Source: Thiotrichales bacterium
GTDB taxonomy: Bacteria > Pseudomonadota > Gammaproteobacteria > Thiomicrospirales > Thiomicrospiraceae
Direction of reading: 5' to 3'
Length of the DNA stretch: 53,122 bases
Assembly: GCA_016936535.1 (NCBI GenBank)
Contig: JAFGXP010000020.1
Coordinates: 1-53,122 of the forward strand
Position 1 is the first letter of the stretch; the number at the start of each line of letters is the position of its first letter. Positions 26,666-35,461 of the stretch are shown one piece after another. Both the position numbers and the translations under genes were made by a program. The notes beneath the pieces are model-generated. The model did no database searches, was not told where the DNA came from, and worked only from the letters and a program-made list of their open reading frames with translations.

Positions 26666-27724
26666 ATGGATGAGAATAAAAAGAAGGCACTCAGTGCCGC
26701 TCTAGGCCAGATTGAAAAGCAATTTGGTAAAGGTTCGATTATGCGCATGGGTGACAATACTGCACCGCGCGATATCGAATCGGTTTCTACCGGCTCTTTG
26801 GGGTTGGACATTGCGCTTGGCATCGGTGGCTTACCTCGCGGACGGATTGTCGAAATTTACGGGCCAGAATCTTCCGGTAAAACCACCTTAACGCTGCATG
26901 CCATTGCTGAAATGCAGAAAAAAGGCGGTACCGCAGCCTTTATTGATGCCGAACACGCGCTGGATCCTATCTATGCTGAAAAGCTGGGCGTCGATATCGA
27001 CAATCTTTTGGTTTCGCAGCCGGATACTGGCGAGCAAGCCCTAGAGATTGCGGATGCGTTGGTTCGTTCTGGCGCGGTGGATATTGTCGTCATTGACTCG
27101 GTAGCGGCTTTGACACCTAAGGCAGAGATTGAAGGCGATATGGGCGATTCCCACGTCGGACTGCAAGCGCGTTTGATGTCCCAGGCATTAAGAAAGCTGA
27201 CCGCGAACATCAAGCGAACCAATACCTTAGTGATTTTCATCAACCAAATTCGTATGAAAATTGGCGTGATGTTCGGCAGCCCTGAAACCACCACCGGGGG
27301 CAATGCGCTGAAATTCTATGCTTCGGTACGCTTGGACATTCGTCGCATCGGTGCGGTGAAAAAAGGTGAAGAGATTTTAGGAAATGAGACTCGTGTCAAA
27401 GTGGTGAAAAATAAAGTTTCGCCGCCATTCAAGCAGGTAGAGTTTGATATTCTTTATGGCCACGGTATTTCACGCGAAGGCGAGATTATTGATCTTGGCG
27501 TTATGGAAAACCTGATTGAAAAATCCGGTTCTTGGTACAGCTATAACGGCGCCAAAATTGGCCAAGGCAAAGACAATGCTCGGCAGTTTATGATTGACAA
27601 TCCAGCGATTGCCGAAGAGTTGATGGTAAAAATCAAAGCGAATCAATTGCCGCCAAAACACAGTCAAACTGCGGCGCAAGAATCCACTCCAGAAGAGATG
27701 CCAGAGGGATTGTTTGACGAATAA
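26666..27724 (+). CDS. recA: Recombinase RecA
   Basis: Strand-exchange protein and LexA co-protease; 352 residues. Walker A is GPESSGKTT (near 66-74), the central block reads [26 protein letters not shown], and loop L2 has [28 protein letters not shown]. The C terminus is acidic ([10 protein letters not shown]). ATG 26666 follows AAGGA. recX follows after 41 bases. The upstream 120 bases contain no good CTG-N10-CAG SOS box: the nearest (CTGAGCCGTGATAAGG, near 26640) fails in the right half. Confidence 0.98.
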   Translation: MDENKKKALSAALGQIEKQFGKGSIMRMGDNTAPRDIESVSTGSLGLDIALGIGGLPRGRIVEIYGPESSGKTTLTLHAIAEMQKKGGTAAFIDAEHALDPIYAEKLGVDIDNLLVSQPDTGEQALEIADALVRSGAVDIVVIDSVAALTPKAEIEGDMGDSHVGLQARLMSQALRKLTANIKRTNTLVIFINQIRMKIGVMFGSPETTTGGNALKFYASVRLDIRRIGAVKKGEEILGNETRVKVVKNKVSPPFKQVEFDILYGHGISREGEIIDLGVMENLIEKSGSWYSYNGAKIGQGKDNARQFMIDNPAIAEELMVKIKANQLPPKHSQTAAQESTPEEMPEGLFDE

Positions 27725-27765
27725 TCCATGTGAATTGCGTGCAACGCTCATGAGAGACTTGATGA

Positions 27766-28407
27766 ATGCGTGATGCAGAAACGTTTTTGGCGCAACTCGG
27801 GCAGCCCCTTAAATCGGCTGCGGCCGAAAATCCGGTTGCGCCGTCCATTCATCCTACTTCCGCTCTAGAGGCCGTCTGGGATCAAGATTTTTTAGAGCCT
27901 TTTGACGGACAGGCGGCGCAAACGGCCGATTTCCAACAGGCCCTGCAAGCCACGGCCTTGCGTGTCTTGAGTGTTCGCGAACACGGCGACTTAGAACTCT
28001 TGGCCAAGTTGCGTAAAAAATTTCAGACGCCGGATTCTTTGGCGCACTTCGGTTTAGATGCGGCGGCGCTTGAAGAGCATTTGCAAACGGCTCTGGCTGA
28101 GTGTCAAACGCAAAATTGGCAAAGCAATGCGCGTTATTTAGAGCAATTAGTCAGTAGCTTATTAGAGAAAGGTCAAGGACCAAATAAAATTCGGCAAAAA
28201 GCACGGCAAAACTGTTCGCAGTTCTCGCTTTTAGACGATTATTTGCCAGATAACTCTCGCGATTGGTTGCAAAGAATTCAAGCCGCGCTCGATAAAAAAT
28301 ATGGCCCCACGACCAGCCGTTTAAGTGCCAGTGAACAGGCAAAGCGAATGCGTTTTTTACAAAGTCGTGGCTACCAGCCAGAACTGATTTGGCGGATGTT
28401 TCGATAG
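27766..28407 (+). CDS. recX: Regulatory protein RecX
   Basis: A 213-residue, mostly helical protein that modulates RecA filaments. The C-terminal half shows the RecX triple-helix repeats: LRVLSVREHGDLELLAKL, ARYLEQLVSSLLEKGQGPNKIRQKA and AKRMRFLQSRGYQPELIWRMF. The N-terminal 60 residues are extra compared with E. coli RecX (166 residues) and look low in structure. The start is ATG 27766 after GAGA; ATG 27762 is out of frame. It lies 41 bases after recA and is probably co-transcribed. Confidence 0.88.
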   Translation: MRDAETFLAQLGQPLKSAAAENPVAPSIHPTSALEAVWDQDFLEPFDGQAAQTADFQQALQATALRVLSVREHGDLELLAKLRKKFQTPDSLAHFGLDAAALEEHLQTALAECQTQNWQSNARYLEQLVSSLLEKGQGPNKIRQKARQNCSQFSLLDDYLPDNSRDWLQRIQAALDKKYGPTTSRLSASEQAKRMRFLQSRGYQPELIWRMFR

Positions 28408-28522
28408 GATGTGTTCATTTGGCAAAAGCGATTCGCCATGTGTTCAACTAGATTATGGTGTCGATGTCCTTTCTTATTTATTCTCTAACCGTTTTTAATT
28501 TTCTCTTAAGGTTTATCAAATT

Positions 28523-31114
28523 ATGACCAGTGCCGAACTCCGAAAAGCGTTTCTCGACTTTTTTGCTAATCATCAACACACCCCGATTCACTCCAGTCCA
28601 GTGGTGCCGATCAACGACCAAACGCTACTGTTTACCAATGCTGGGATGGTGCAATTTAAAGACGTTTTTCTGGGGCAAGATAAGCGCGATTACCGCCGCG
28701 CTACTTCGGTACAACGTTGTATTCGAGCCGGCGGAAAACACAACGATCTTGAAAATGTTGGCTACACCGCACGCCACCATACGTTTTTTGAAATGTTGGG
28801 CAACTTTAGTTTTGGGGACTATTTTAAACGCGAAGCAATCCGTTTTGCTTGGCAGTTTTTAACCGAGGAGTTAAAGCTGCCAGCCGAAAAATTATGGGTA
28901 ACAGTGTTTGAAGAAGACCAAGAAGCGGAAGATATTTGGCTCAAAGAAATGGGAATTTCCAGCGAACGTTTTTCACGCTGTGGCGCGAAAGATAATTTCT
29001 GGTCCATGGGCGATACGGGACCTTGTGGTCCTTGTACGGAGATTTTCTATGACCACGGTGCCGAAATTGCCGGCGGGCCTCCGGGCTCGCCAGATGAGGA
29101 CGGTGATCGTTACATTGAAATTTGGAACCTGGTGTTTATGCAGTTCGACCGCTCGGCCGACGGTACCTTGACGCCGTTGCCCAAACCCTCCGTAGACACG
29201 GGTATGGGCCTAGAGCGTTTAGCGGCAGTGATGCAAGGGGTGCACAGTAACTATGAAATTGATCTGTTTCAGGCATTGCTAAACAAAGCTGCGTCCCTGA
29301 CGGGCACTCAGGATACCACTCACAGTTCATTGCGCGTCATCTCAGACCATATCCGTTCCTGTTCTTTCATTATTGCCGACGGTGTTTTGCCTTCTAATGA
29401 AGGCCGAGGTTACGTCTTGCGCCGGATTATCCGTCGTGCCATTCGTCACGGTTATAAGCTTGGACAAAGTCAACCGTTCTTCCATCAACTGGTCGGGACT
29501 TTGGTTGAGCAGATGGGTGTCGCCTATCCTGAGTTGGCCCGAGAGCAAGCAAACGTTGAGCGTGTTTTAAAGCTAGAAGAAGAGCGTTTTGCTGAGACCC
29601 TTGAAAATGGCATGAAGTTGTTAGAAGAGTATATTTCGGGGATGACCGGCAGCGTTATTGATGGCGAGATGGCTTTCAAACTGTATGACACCTATGGTTT
29701 CCCAATTGACTTGACGGCGGATGTTGCGCGTGAGCGCAATCTAAGTGTGGATCAAGCCGGATTTGGCGCTGCGATGGAAGCACAGCGTGAGCGTGCTCGT
29801 TCTGCTTCAAATTTTGCTGCGGCTGGCAATGCGCGAATTGAATTTGACGGCAGTACTCAATTTATAGGCTATCAACAAGATGAAGCCGATGCTCACATTA
29901 TTGCTATTTTTGTCGAAGGCAAGTCGGTGCAATCCATTAATCAAGGCGACAATGCGGTGATTTTGCTGGATCAAACTCCTTTTTATGCCGAATCTGGCGG
30001 TCAGAGCGGTGATTGTGGAAGTTTGACCGAAGGAATGCACAGTTTTCATGTGGACGACACGCAAAAGCAGGGCAGTTTGTTCTTGCATTATGGCAAAGCC
30101 ACAGCCGGTGTGGTCGCCGTAGGCCAGAAGGTGCACGCCAAAATTGATGTTGTAAAACGTCGCGATTGTGAGCGTAACCATTCGGCAACCCATTTATTAC
30201 ACGCCGCTTTGCGCCAAGTATTAGGGACACACGTTGGTCAGAAGGGGTCTTTGGTTCGCTTTGATCGTTTACGTTTTGACTTTTCGCATTTTGAACCGAT
30301 TAGTGCATCCCAATTGCGAGAAATTGAGCAACGTGTCAACCGTGAAATTATGAACAATACTCCGGTAACCATTTCAGAAATGGCCATCGAAGAGGCTAAA
30401 GCTCGTGGCGCTATGGCTCTGTTCGGCGAAAAATATGGTGATGTGGTTCGTGTTGTGGATATGGGCGATTTTTCGATTGAATTATGTGGCGGTACCCATG
30501 TGAACTCAATCGGTGATATTGGACCTTTCCGGATTTTGTCGGAGAGTGGCATCGCTTCTGGTGTCCGCCGAATTGAAGCCATTACGGGTCAAGCCGCTTG
30601 GCAGGTGATTTATCATGAAGAAGATACTTTATTGAACATTGCTGAGGCGGTGAAAAGCGATAAGGTTCAAGTTGAAAATAAGGTTACCCAGCTGGTCAGT
30701 GATTACAAAGCGCTGGAAAAGGAGCTCAAAGTATTACAAGCCAAGCAGGCCGCCTCGCAAGGAGAGGATTTAATCCGCCTTGCTGTTAAGATAGCGGATG
30801 TTCAGGTGTTAGCCGCGCAAATGGAAGGTGCAGACCGAAATATCTTGCGCGAAACATTAGACAAGCTCAAAGATAAACTCGAACCTGCCGTAATTGTATT
30901 GGCTGCAGTGGATGGGGATAACATTGCGTTGACAGCGGGTGTGAGTAAATCGGTCATGGCGACCTATAAAGCGGGCGAGTTGGTTAACCATGTGGCACAA
31001 CAAGTCGGCGGTAAAGGCGGTGGTCGTCCCGATATGGCTCAAGCCGGCGGCAATCAACCGGAAAACTTAGCCAAGGCATTAAGCTCCGTGGTCGATTGGG
31101 TGGCTTCTAAGTAG
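28523..31114 (+). CDS. alaS: Alanine-tRNA ligase
   Basis: Class II aminoacyl-tRNA synthetase, 863 residues. The N-terminal [23 protein letters not shown] and [20 protein letters not shown] blocks form the aminoacylation core. The editing domain holds the zinc ligands [12 protein letters not shown] and [14 protein letters not shown] coiled-coil and the C-Ala domain ([15 protein letters not shown]) complete it. The ATG at 28523 has only a distant AAGG. csrA and tRNA-Ser follow as in E. coli. Confidence 0.98.
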   Translation: MTSAELRKAFLDFFANHQHTPIHSSPVVPINDQTLLFTNAGMVQFKDVFLGQDKRDYRRATSVQRCIRAGGKHNDLENVGYTARHHTFFEMLGNFSFGDYFKREAIRFAWQFLTEELKLPAEKLWVTVFEEDQEAEDIWLKEMGISSERFSRCGAKDNFWSMGDTGPCGPCTEIFYDHGAEIAGGPPGSPDEDGDRYIEIWNLVFMQFDRSADGTLTPLPKPSVDTGMGLERLAAVMQGVHSNYEIDLFQALLNKAASLTGTQDTTHSSLRVISDHIRSCSFIIADGVLPSNEGRGYVLRRIIRRAIRHGYKLGQSQPFFHQLVGTLVEQMGVAYPELAREQANVERVLKLEEERFAETLENGMKLLEEYISGMTGSVIDGEMAFKLYDTYGFPIDLTADVARERNLSVDQAGFGAAMEAQRERARSASNFAAAGNARIEFDGSTQFIGYQQDEADAHIIAIFVEGKSVQSINQGDNAVILLDQTPFYAESGGQSGDCGSLTEGMHSFHVDDTQKQGSLFLHYGKATAGVVAVGQKVHAKIDVVKRRDCERNHSATHLLHAALRQVLGTHVGQKGSLVRFDRLRFDFSHFEPISASQLREIEQRVNREIMNNTPVTISEMAIEEAKARGAMALFGEKYGDVVRVVDMGDFSIELCGGTHVNSIGDIGPFRILSESGIASGVRRIEAITGQAAWQVIYHEEDTLLNIAEAVKSDKVQVENKVTQLVSDYKALEKELKVLQAKQAASQGEDLIRLAVKIADVQVLAAQMEGADRNILRETLDKLKDKLEPAVIVLAAVDGDNIALTAGVSKSVMATYKAGELVNHVAQQVGGKGGGRPDMAQAGGNQPENLAKALSSVVDWVASK

Positions 31115-31490
31115 TTTTCTAAACCATCTTTCTCGGCCGCTAGGCAGCCGCTTTTTTAAGAACCCTGCAACGTTTTTGTTGTAGGGTTTTTTTATGTTCA
31201 AAAACAGGGTTGTTAATAAAACGCAGTTTAAAAGTAGCGTTAGATGTTAGTTTTCAGCCTGAATTTATCTTATCCTGAGCGAGAGTTTTGGCGTGTAGCC
31301 AAAAACAGCAGGTGCCATTGTTCGGTCTTTGCATGAACAAAGCCTTGTAAAATTTTGAAGCTTCCGAGTCTAGGAATTAATTTGGCTCAACAAAGCGTCT
31401 AACTATTGTTTCTTTTTATGTATGGCAATTTTTTTATCACGGTGCTCTCTTTATACTCGTTCTTTAAAACCCGTTTGATGAGGAGTCAGG
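31115..31490. other. 376-base region between alaS and csrA
   Basis: It holds the alaS terminator (31160-31195) and a -10-like TATACT at 31452-31457 that may drive csrA; its -35 is poor. I see no other gene. Confidence 0.6.
31160..31195 (+). terminator. Terminator after alaS
   Basis: Arms ACCCTGCAAC and GTTGTAGGGT (one G-U) around a GTTTTT loop, followed by seven T. Confidence 0.88.
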
Positions 31491-31712
31491 ATGCTGGTGT
31501 TAACACGCAAGGAGGGAGAGGTCTTAGTAATAGACGGGCAGATCAAAGTAACCATTCTTTCCGTAAAAGGCAGCCAAGTTCGAGTGGGAATTGAAGCGCC
31601 ACAAAGTATTCCAATCCATCGTCAAGAACTTTTAACGTCACCAACAAAAACGCCTTCTGCACCAGACGATGCCGAAGAAACGCCATCGCCTGCAAATTTG
31701 CCACAGGCGTAA
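31491..31712 (+). CDS. csrA: Carbon storage regulator CsrA with extended tail
   Basis: RNA-binding dimer that represses or stabilises target messages. The core (residues 1-46) reads MLVLTRKEGEVLVIDGQIKV..., with VRVGIEAPQSIPIHRQEL carrying the RNA-contact Arg. Total length is 73, against 61 in E. coli; the extra residues after about 50 are a Pro/Ser/Thr/acidic tail. E. coli has HREEI at the RNA site; here it is HRQEL. A strong AGGAG precedes the ATG. The order alaS-csrA-tRNA-Ser matches E. coli. Confidence 0.93.
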   Translation: MLVLTRKEGEVLVIDGQIKVTILSVKGSQVRVGIEAPQSIPIHRQELLTSPTKTPSAPDDAEETPSPANLPQA

Positions 31713-31756
31713 AGGCACCAGCCTTCGCCGCCAACCAAAAAAGCCCCCCAAAAGAG

Positions 31757-31785
31757 TTTACAAGCCTAAGCATTACTTGTATGAT
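31757..31785 (+). promoter_or_regulatory. Promoter of tRNA-Ser
   Basis: TTTACA (31757-31762), a 17-base spacer, TATGAT (31780-31785), then the GC-rich ACGCGC discriminator typical of growth-rate-controlled stable RNA promoters. Confidence 0.7.
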
Positions 31786-31799
31786 ACGCGCACAATTTT

Positions 31800-31892
31800 G
31801 GAGACGTGGCCGAGAGGCTGAAGGCACACCCCTGCTAAGGGTGCATAGGGTTTGTAGCTCTATCGAGGGTTCGAATCCCTCCGTCTCCGCCA
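31800..31892 (+). tRNA. tRNA-Ser (anticodon GCU)
   Basis: A 93-base class II tRNA. Acceptor arms are GGAGACG and CGTCTCC with discriminator G and encoded CCA. The anticodon loop CTGCTAA reads GCU (codons AGU/AGC), a long variable arm follows, and GGTTCGAATCC is the T arm. Confidence 0.97.
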
Positions 31893-31903
31893 TATTGATA
31901 AAT

Positions 31904-31929
31904 CAACCGCGCTTGTCGCGGTTTTTTTA
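31904..31929 (+). terminator. Terminator after tRNA-Ser
   Basis: Arms AACCGCG and CGCGGTT around CTTGT, followed by a T run. Confidence 0.85.
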
Positions 31930-32322
31930 TGTCTAAAATCAATAACTTAGACGATTATCAGTGTTGAACCGTGCTTGTAAGTACTTGCCTAAGCTAACCC
32001 AATTTATTACCAAAATAAATCAATCCCAAAAAAGGCTAAAAAAGGTAATAAGCATGGAACTGACAGACCCAAAGATTAAGGCTTTGAAGTATTCGCAAAA
32101 GCTGCAACAAATAGCCCTTAATCACGCTCGTTCCAGCTATAGCAGACAATAACCGCTTTTTGAGATTTTGGTATGAAGGCAACACATACATTTGAAGTTG
32201 TTTTTAAGCAAGCGTAGAAAGTTAGCCAGTTTTTCATTCTTAAATTCGACGGTTTATGTGTTAGATTTTCTTTTTTTCTTCAGCTTGTTTGTGCGTGCTT
32301 GGCGTTTATTTGAGGGGGCTTG
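31930..32322. other. About 390-base region between tRNA-Ser and arsB
   Basis: No intact gene. It holds a short frame at 32054-32152 that looks like an integrase start (separate entry). I looked for a second copy of the tRNA 3' end that would mark an attachment site and did not see one. Confidence 0.6.
32054..32152 (+). pseudogene. Possible relic of a tyrosine integrase N terminus
   Basis: A 32-residue frame starting MELTDPKIKALKYSQK, with AAAAGG nine bases ahead. The pattern M-x-L-T-D-x-x-I-K-x-L-K matches the very start of P4-type integrases (DUF4102 arm domain), which insert at tRNA genes. After about 13 residues the likeness stops and the frame ends. It lies 160 bases past tRNA-Ser, the right place for an island integrase. 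It may be an old remnant or a chance match. Confidence 0.35.
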
Positions 32323-33597
32323 ATGGCTGCTTTAGGGTTGCCTGTTGGCGTGTTTTTATTGACGATGTTGCTGGTAATTTGGCAACCGCGCGGCTTACCG
32401 ATTGGCACGTCTGCCTTGTTGGGTGCGTCTTTGGCTTTGCTTATGGGATTGGTAAACCTAGCCGACATTTGGCAGGTGACGATGATTGTCTGGGATGCAA
32501 CCTTAGCGTTTATTGGCATTATTATCATCGCGATGGTCTTGGACGAGCTCGGTTTTTTCGAGTGGGCGGCTATTAAAATGGCGCATTGGTCTCAAGGCAA
32601 TGGCCATTTGATGTTTATTTACCTGCTTTTACTTGGCGCTTTGGTGGCTGCATTCTTTGCCAATGATGGAGCCGCCTTGATTTTAACGCCGATTATTCTG
32701 GCTAAAATGCGCCTCCTGCAACTCAATTTTAAAGCATTGGTCGCCTTCGCGTTGGCTGCCGGTTTTATCAGTGATGCCGCCAGTTTGCCATTTGTGTTCT
32801 CAAATTTAACCAATATTGTAACGGTCAACTATTTTGATATCGGTTTTTGGGAATACGCGGCTGTGATGTGGTTGCCTAATTTAGTTGCTGTGAGCGTGAG
32901 TGTGCTTTTATTATGGGCGCTGTTTTACCGAGATCTGCCTAAGCGATTGGATTTGGTTCAGCTGAAGCCTGCTCGCACCGTTTTAAAGAGCTTGACGATG
33001 TTCCGCTGGAGCCTGTTGCTTTTAGCGCTGATTTTTACTGGCATGGCGATAAGCGATGATCTTCAGCTACCCATTAGTCTGTTTGCCTTACTGGGTGCCT
33101 TTGGGTTTTTGCTTCTGGGCCATTATTACCGCATTATCAAGGTTTGGCAGACCGTTAAGATTGCGCCTTGGCAGATTGTTTGGTTCAGTATTGGGCTTTA
33201 TGTGGTGGTCTGGAGTTTGAAAAATGCCGGATTAATTGAGTTTTTGGCGAGCATAATCGAGAGCTTTGCTGCTTGGGGGCCGAGTTGGCAAATTGTAGCA
33301 ACCGGTGTCTTGGCGGCCTTGCTGAGCGCGTTGATGAATAATTTGCCAACAGTTATGGTCATGGATATCGCCATTGCGCAAACCGGTCAAACAGCTTTAG
33401 CCTACGCGAATGTGATTGGCAGTAATTTGGGTCCTAAAATGACGCCATGGGGCTCGTTGGCAACACTGCTTTGGCTGCATGTACTGATGCAAAAAGGGGT
33501 TAACATCGGTTGGGGGCAGTATATGTGGTATGGCTTTTTATTAACTCCGCCCGTGCTTCTGGCCAGCTTGTTTGCGCTTGCTTGGTGGATGGGGTAG
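32323..33597 (+). CDS. arsB: Arsenite efflux permease ArsB
   Basis: A 424-residue inner-membrane carrier with about 12 spans that exports arsenite or antimonite by proton exchange. Conserved stretches match E. coli ArsB closely: LVIWQPRGLPIG, AFFANDGAALILTPIILAK, AAGFISDAASLPFVFSNLTNIV, LMNNLPTVMV and NVIGSNLGPKMTPWGSLATLLWLHVL. ATG 32323 follows GAGGGGG by five bases. No arsR, arsC or arsA is near, so it is not in an ars operon here. It stops 6 bases before the rluF-type gene, and the two are probably co-transcribed. Confidence 0.92.
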   Translation: MAALGLPVGVFLLTMLLVIWQPRGLPIGTSALLGASLALLMGLVNLADIWQVTMIVWDATLAFIGIIIIAMVLDELGFFEWAAIKMAHWSQGNGHLMFIYLLLLGALVAAFFANDGAALILTPIILAKMRLLQLNFKALVAFALAAGFISDAASLPFVFSNLTNIVTVNYFDIGFWEYAAVMWLPNLVAVSVSVLLLWALFYRDLPKRLDLVQLKPARTVLKSLTMFRWSLLLLALIFTGMAISDDLQLPISLFALLGAFGFLLLGHYYRIIKVWQTVKIAPWQIVWFSIGLYVVVWSLKNAGLIEFLASIIESFAAWGPSWQIVATGVLAALLSALMNNLPTVMVMDIAIAQTGQTALAYANVIGSNLGPKMTPWGSLATLLWLHVLMQKGVNIGWGQYMWYGFLLTPPVLLASLFALAWWMG

Positions 33598-33603
33598 CGA
33601 CAA

Positions 33604-34314
33604 TTGCAGCGTTGGAGACTTAACCATTTTTTCAGTTATGCTGGGGTGGCTTCACGTCGTCAGGCCGATCGTTGGATTGCAGCAGGTCGTGTGCAAGTCA
33701 ATGGTCAAACCGCTTTGCTGGGATCTTGGGTTGATGAACAAGATGTCGTTGAATTCGATGGCGCAAGAGTCATGCGCCAATCACCGCCTATTTTCCTGCT
33801 TTACCATAAGCCAGTTGGGGTGATTTGTACGCATGACCCCAAGGTAAAAAATAATCTGCCCAATGCGCTGAAGATTCCACACCGACTGTTTGCCGTGGGG
33901 CGATTAGATAAGGATTCTGAAGGCCTGATGCTTTTGACCAACCAAGGTGAGATTGTCAATCGAATTTTGCGGGTAGAGAATGGCCATCCGAAACGATATC
34001 GTGTCACGGTAGATCATCCATTAACCGCTGAGTTTTTGCAGCAGATGGCAGAAGGGGTGGAGATTTTAAACACCCGAACTCGACCAACAATTTGTGTGGC
34101 CCTGTCTGTAGAGGTGTTTGAGCTCACCTTAACTCAAGGGTTGAATCGGCAAATTCGACGAATGTGTCAGGCATTGGGTTATCGAGTTTTGCGCTTAGAG
34201 CGTTTAGCCATTTTGCATTTAGAACTTGGCCATTTGCCGTCAGGAGAGTGGCGCGAACTTGAAGCTGAAGCACTTTCGCGACTGTACCTTGCCTTGGATC
34301 TTGATCTTGGCTGA
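33604..34314 (+). CDS. rluF: 23S rRNA pseudouridine synthase, RluF type
   Basis: A 236-residue enzyme of the RsuA/RluB/E/F family that makes pseudouridine, probably in 23S rRNA. An N-terminal S4 RNA-binding domain (RLNHFFSYAGVASRRQADRWI) is followed by the catalytic domain with Asp in GRLDKDSEGLMLLTNQG and QGLNRQIRRMCQALGY. The match to E. coli RluF is good, though without its long basic tail. The start is TTG 33604, with only GGGG in the end of arsB as a possible ribosome site; no ATG or GTG fits the S4 start. Confidence 0.85.
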   Translation: MQRWRLNHFFSYAGVASRRQADRWIAAGRVQVNGQTALLGSWVDEQDVVEFDGARVMRQSPPIFLLYHKPVGVICTHDPKVKNNLPNALKIPHRLFAVGRLDKDSEGLMLLTNQGEIVNRILRVENGHPKRYRVTVDHPLTAEFLQQMAEGVEILNTRTRPTICVALSVEVFELTLTQGLNRQIRRMCQALGYRVLRLERLAILHLELGHLPSGEWRELEAEALSRLYLALDLDLG

Positions 34315-34369
34315 AAGAGTTCAAAGACGATAAAAGTTTGAAACAATTTAAATGATTTGTAAAAATCGT

Positions 34370-34397
34370 TTGACAGGATAGAAAACCTCACTATAAT
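34370..34397 (+). promoter_or_regulatory. Upstream consensus promoter P1 before tRNA-Arg
   Basis: Perfect TTGACA (34370-34375), a 16-base spacer and perfect TATAAT (34392-34397), followed by ACGCGC, the same discriminator as the tRNA-Ser promoter. It would start about 112 bases before the tRNA. Confidence 0.75.
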
Positions 34398-34472
34398 ACG
34401 CGCTCATTAGGACTGCAACGAATTACCAAAACTTGCTCACATCCTAAGCGATAAAAAAAGTAAAAAATTAGT

Positions 34473-34501
34473 TTGACAAAAATTAATTAGATACCTATAA
34501 T
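34473..34501 (+). promoter_or_regulatory. Consensus promoter P2 of tRNA-Arg
   Basis: Perfect TTGACA (34473-34478), a 17-base spacer and perfect TATAAT (34496-34501). It ends 14 bases before the mature tRNA. Confidence 0.85.
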
Positions 34502-34515
34502 TCGCACCACAAAAC

Positions 34516-34592
34516 GCGCCTGTAGCTCAGCTGGATAGAGTACTCGGCTACGAACCGAGCGGTCAGGAGTTCGAATCTCTTCAGGCGCGCCA
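34516..34592 (+). tRNA. tRNA-Arg (anticodon ACG)
   Basis: A 77-base tRNA. Acceptor arms GCGCCTG and CAGGCGC with discriminator G and encoded CCA. The anticodon stem-loop CTCGG-CTACGAA-CCGAG gives ACG, the TadA substrate that becomes ICG. The T loop is TTCGAAT. Confidence 0.97.
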
Positions 34593-34598
34593 TATTTT

Positions 34599-34628
34599 AA
34601 AGCCAAGTTAGCAATAACTTGGCTTTTT
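34599..34628 (+). terminator. Terminator after tRNA-Arg
   Basis: Arms AAGCCAAGTTA and TAACTTGGCTT around GCAA, then TTTGCG. Confidence 0.85.
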
Positions 34629-34705
34629 GCGTTTTTAAATCGGCTTTTCAAAGATGATTAAAAAGAGATAGTAAGAAGAGATAATTAAGTCGTGTCTTTA
34701 ATAAA

Positions 34706-34738
34706 AAACCGTTAGGATTTCAGTCCAACGGTTTTTTT
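34706..34738. terminator. Bidirectional terminator
   Basis: Arms AAAAACCGTT and AACGGTTTTT around a loop with a small AGGA/TCC stem. It can end the minus-strand gene at 34758-35156. Confidence 0.8.
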
Positions 34739-34757
34739 ATATCTGAAGTTTGGCATT

Positions 34758-35156
34758 TTAAATATCTGGTTGATTTTCTGGTTTGGCCGCTAAGTTTTTG
34801 GCTGGTCTGGGTGTCCAGTTACATAGGCAATCTTCGTAGGCTTGGCTGCTGAAGGTTTGGATGGCTTTTTGTTTGGCACTTTCATCAAGTTGAACCGGGA
34901 CTTGATAGGCTTTGTGCAGATATTGGTAGGCGAGGCTATCGGCTTGGCGATATTCCCAATTGTCTTCCAGTACGCGTTTGGCTACCGCCGACATAACTTG
35001 TCCATCTTGGCGAGAACGAATCATATCTTGCGCAGTCACTTTCAATAGTTCACAGCTGATTTGCTTGGTAGAAGGCGTAGTTTGAGCTTGAGTGGTAGGA
35101 GCGAGGAAAAGGGCAGCCATTAGGCTGGACGATGCAAGTAAGACTGAGTGTTTCAT
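34758..35156 (-). CDS. Small exported protein of unknown function
   Basis: A 132-residue protein with a signal peptide MKHSVLLASSSLMAALFLAPTTQAQ. The mature part is helical and charged, with three cysteines: one early (ISCELLKV) and two late in YEDCLCNW. The pattern C-E-L-L-K ... W-E-Y-R-Q-A-D-S-L-A suggests a compact domain with a disulfide. I do not recognise the family. The open frame continues to 35204, but ATG 35156 with GAGG ahead and the signal peptide decides the start. It stands alone. Confidence 0.65.
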   Translation of the reverse strand: MKHSVLLASSSLMAALFLAPTTQAQTTPSTKQISCELLKVTAQDMIRSRQDGQVMSAVAKRVLEDNWEYRQADSLAYQYLHKAYQVPVQLDESAKQKAIQTFSSQAYEDCLCNWTPRPAKNLAAKPENQPDI

Positions 35157-35461
35157 AGAGGCACCTCGTGAGTTTGCTTCGGAAAAGAGCGAATCGTAAT
35201 TCAATCTTCAGACTAACGGTTTGCCGAGGAAATGAGAAATTAAAAAAATTTCGAAGAGGTTGTGCTTTTCTATATCATCATTCGCTTAAGGGCCTTTAGG
35301 AGCCGGCCTTAGAAAAACTGCGTTATGGGGCTTTTTTCTAGAGCGATGGCAATAAGTTTAAAAGCAAGCCTAGCATTTTGCATTCAACAACCGTGCTGAT
35401 GTCAATGAAGGCTTGTTCTGTAGTTCCCTAGATCAAAAATTCAAGTTGGCGTTGTTTTTGT
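35157..35461. other. 305-base region between trpS and the small exported gene
   Basis: No gene seen on either strand. Both neighbours are minus-strand, so it should hold the trpS terminator and a promoter for the small gene. No clean terminator stands out; an imperfect pair (AAGGGCC/GGCCTT) near 35288-35313 is weak. Confidence 0.5.

Noticed and set aside
31543-31893. Minus-strand frame starting MAETEGFEPSIELQ
   Set aside because: This is the antisense of tRNA-Ser(GCU) and csrA. The same false protein start turns up wherever a tRNA-Ser is read backwards.
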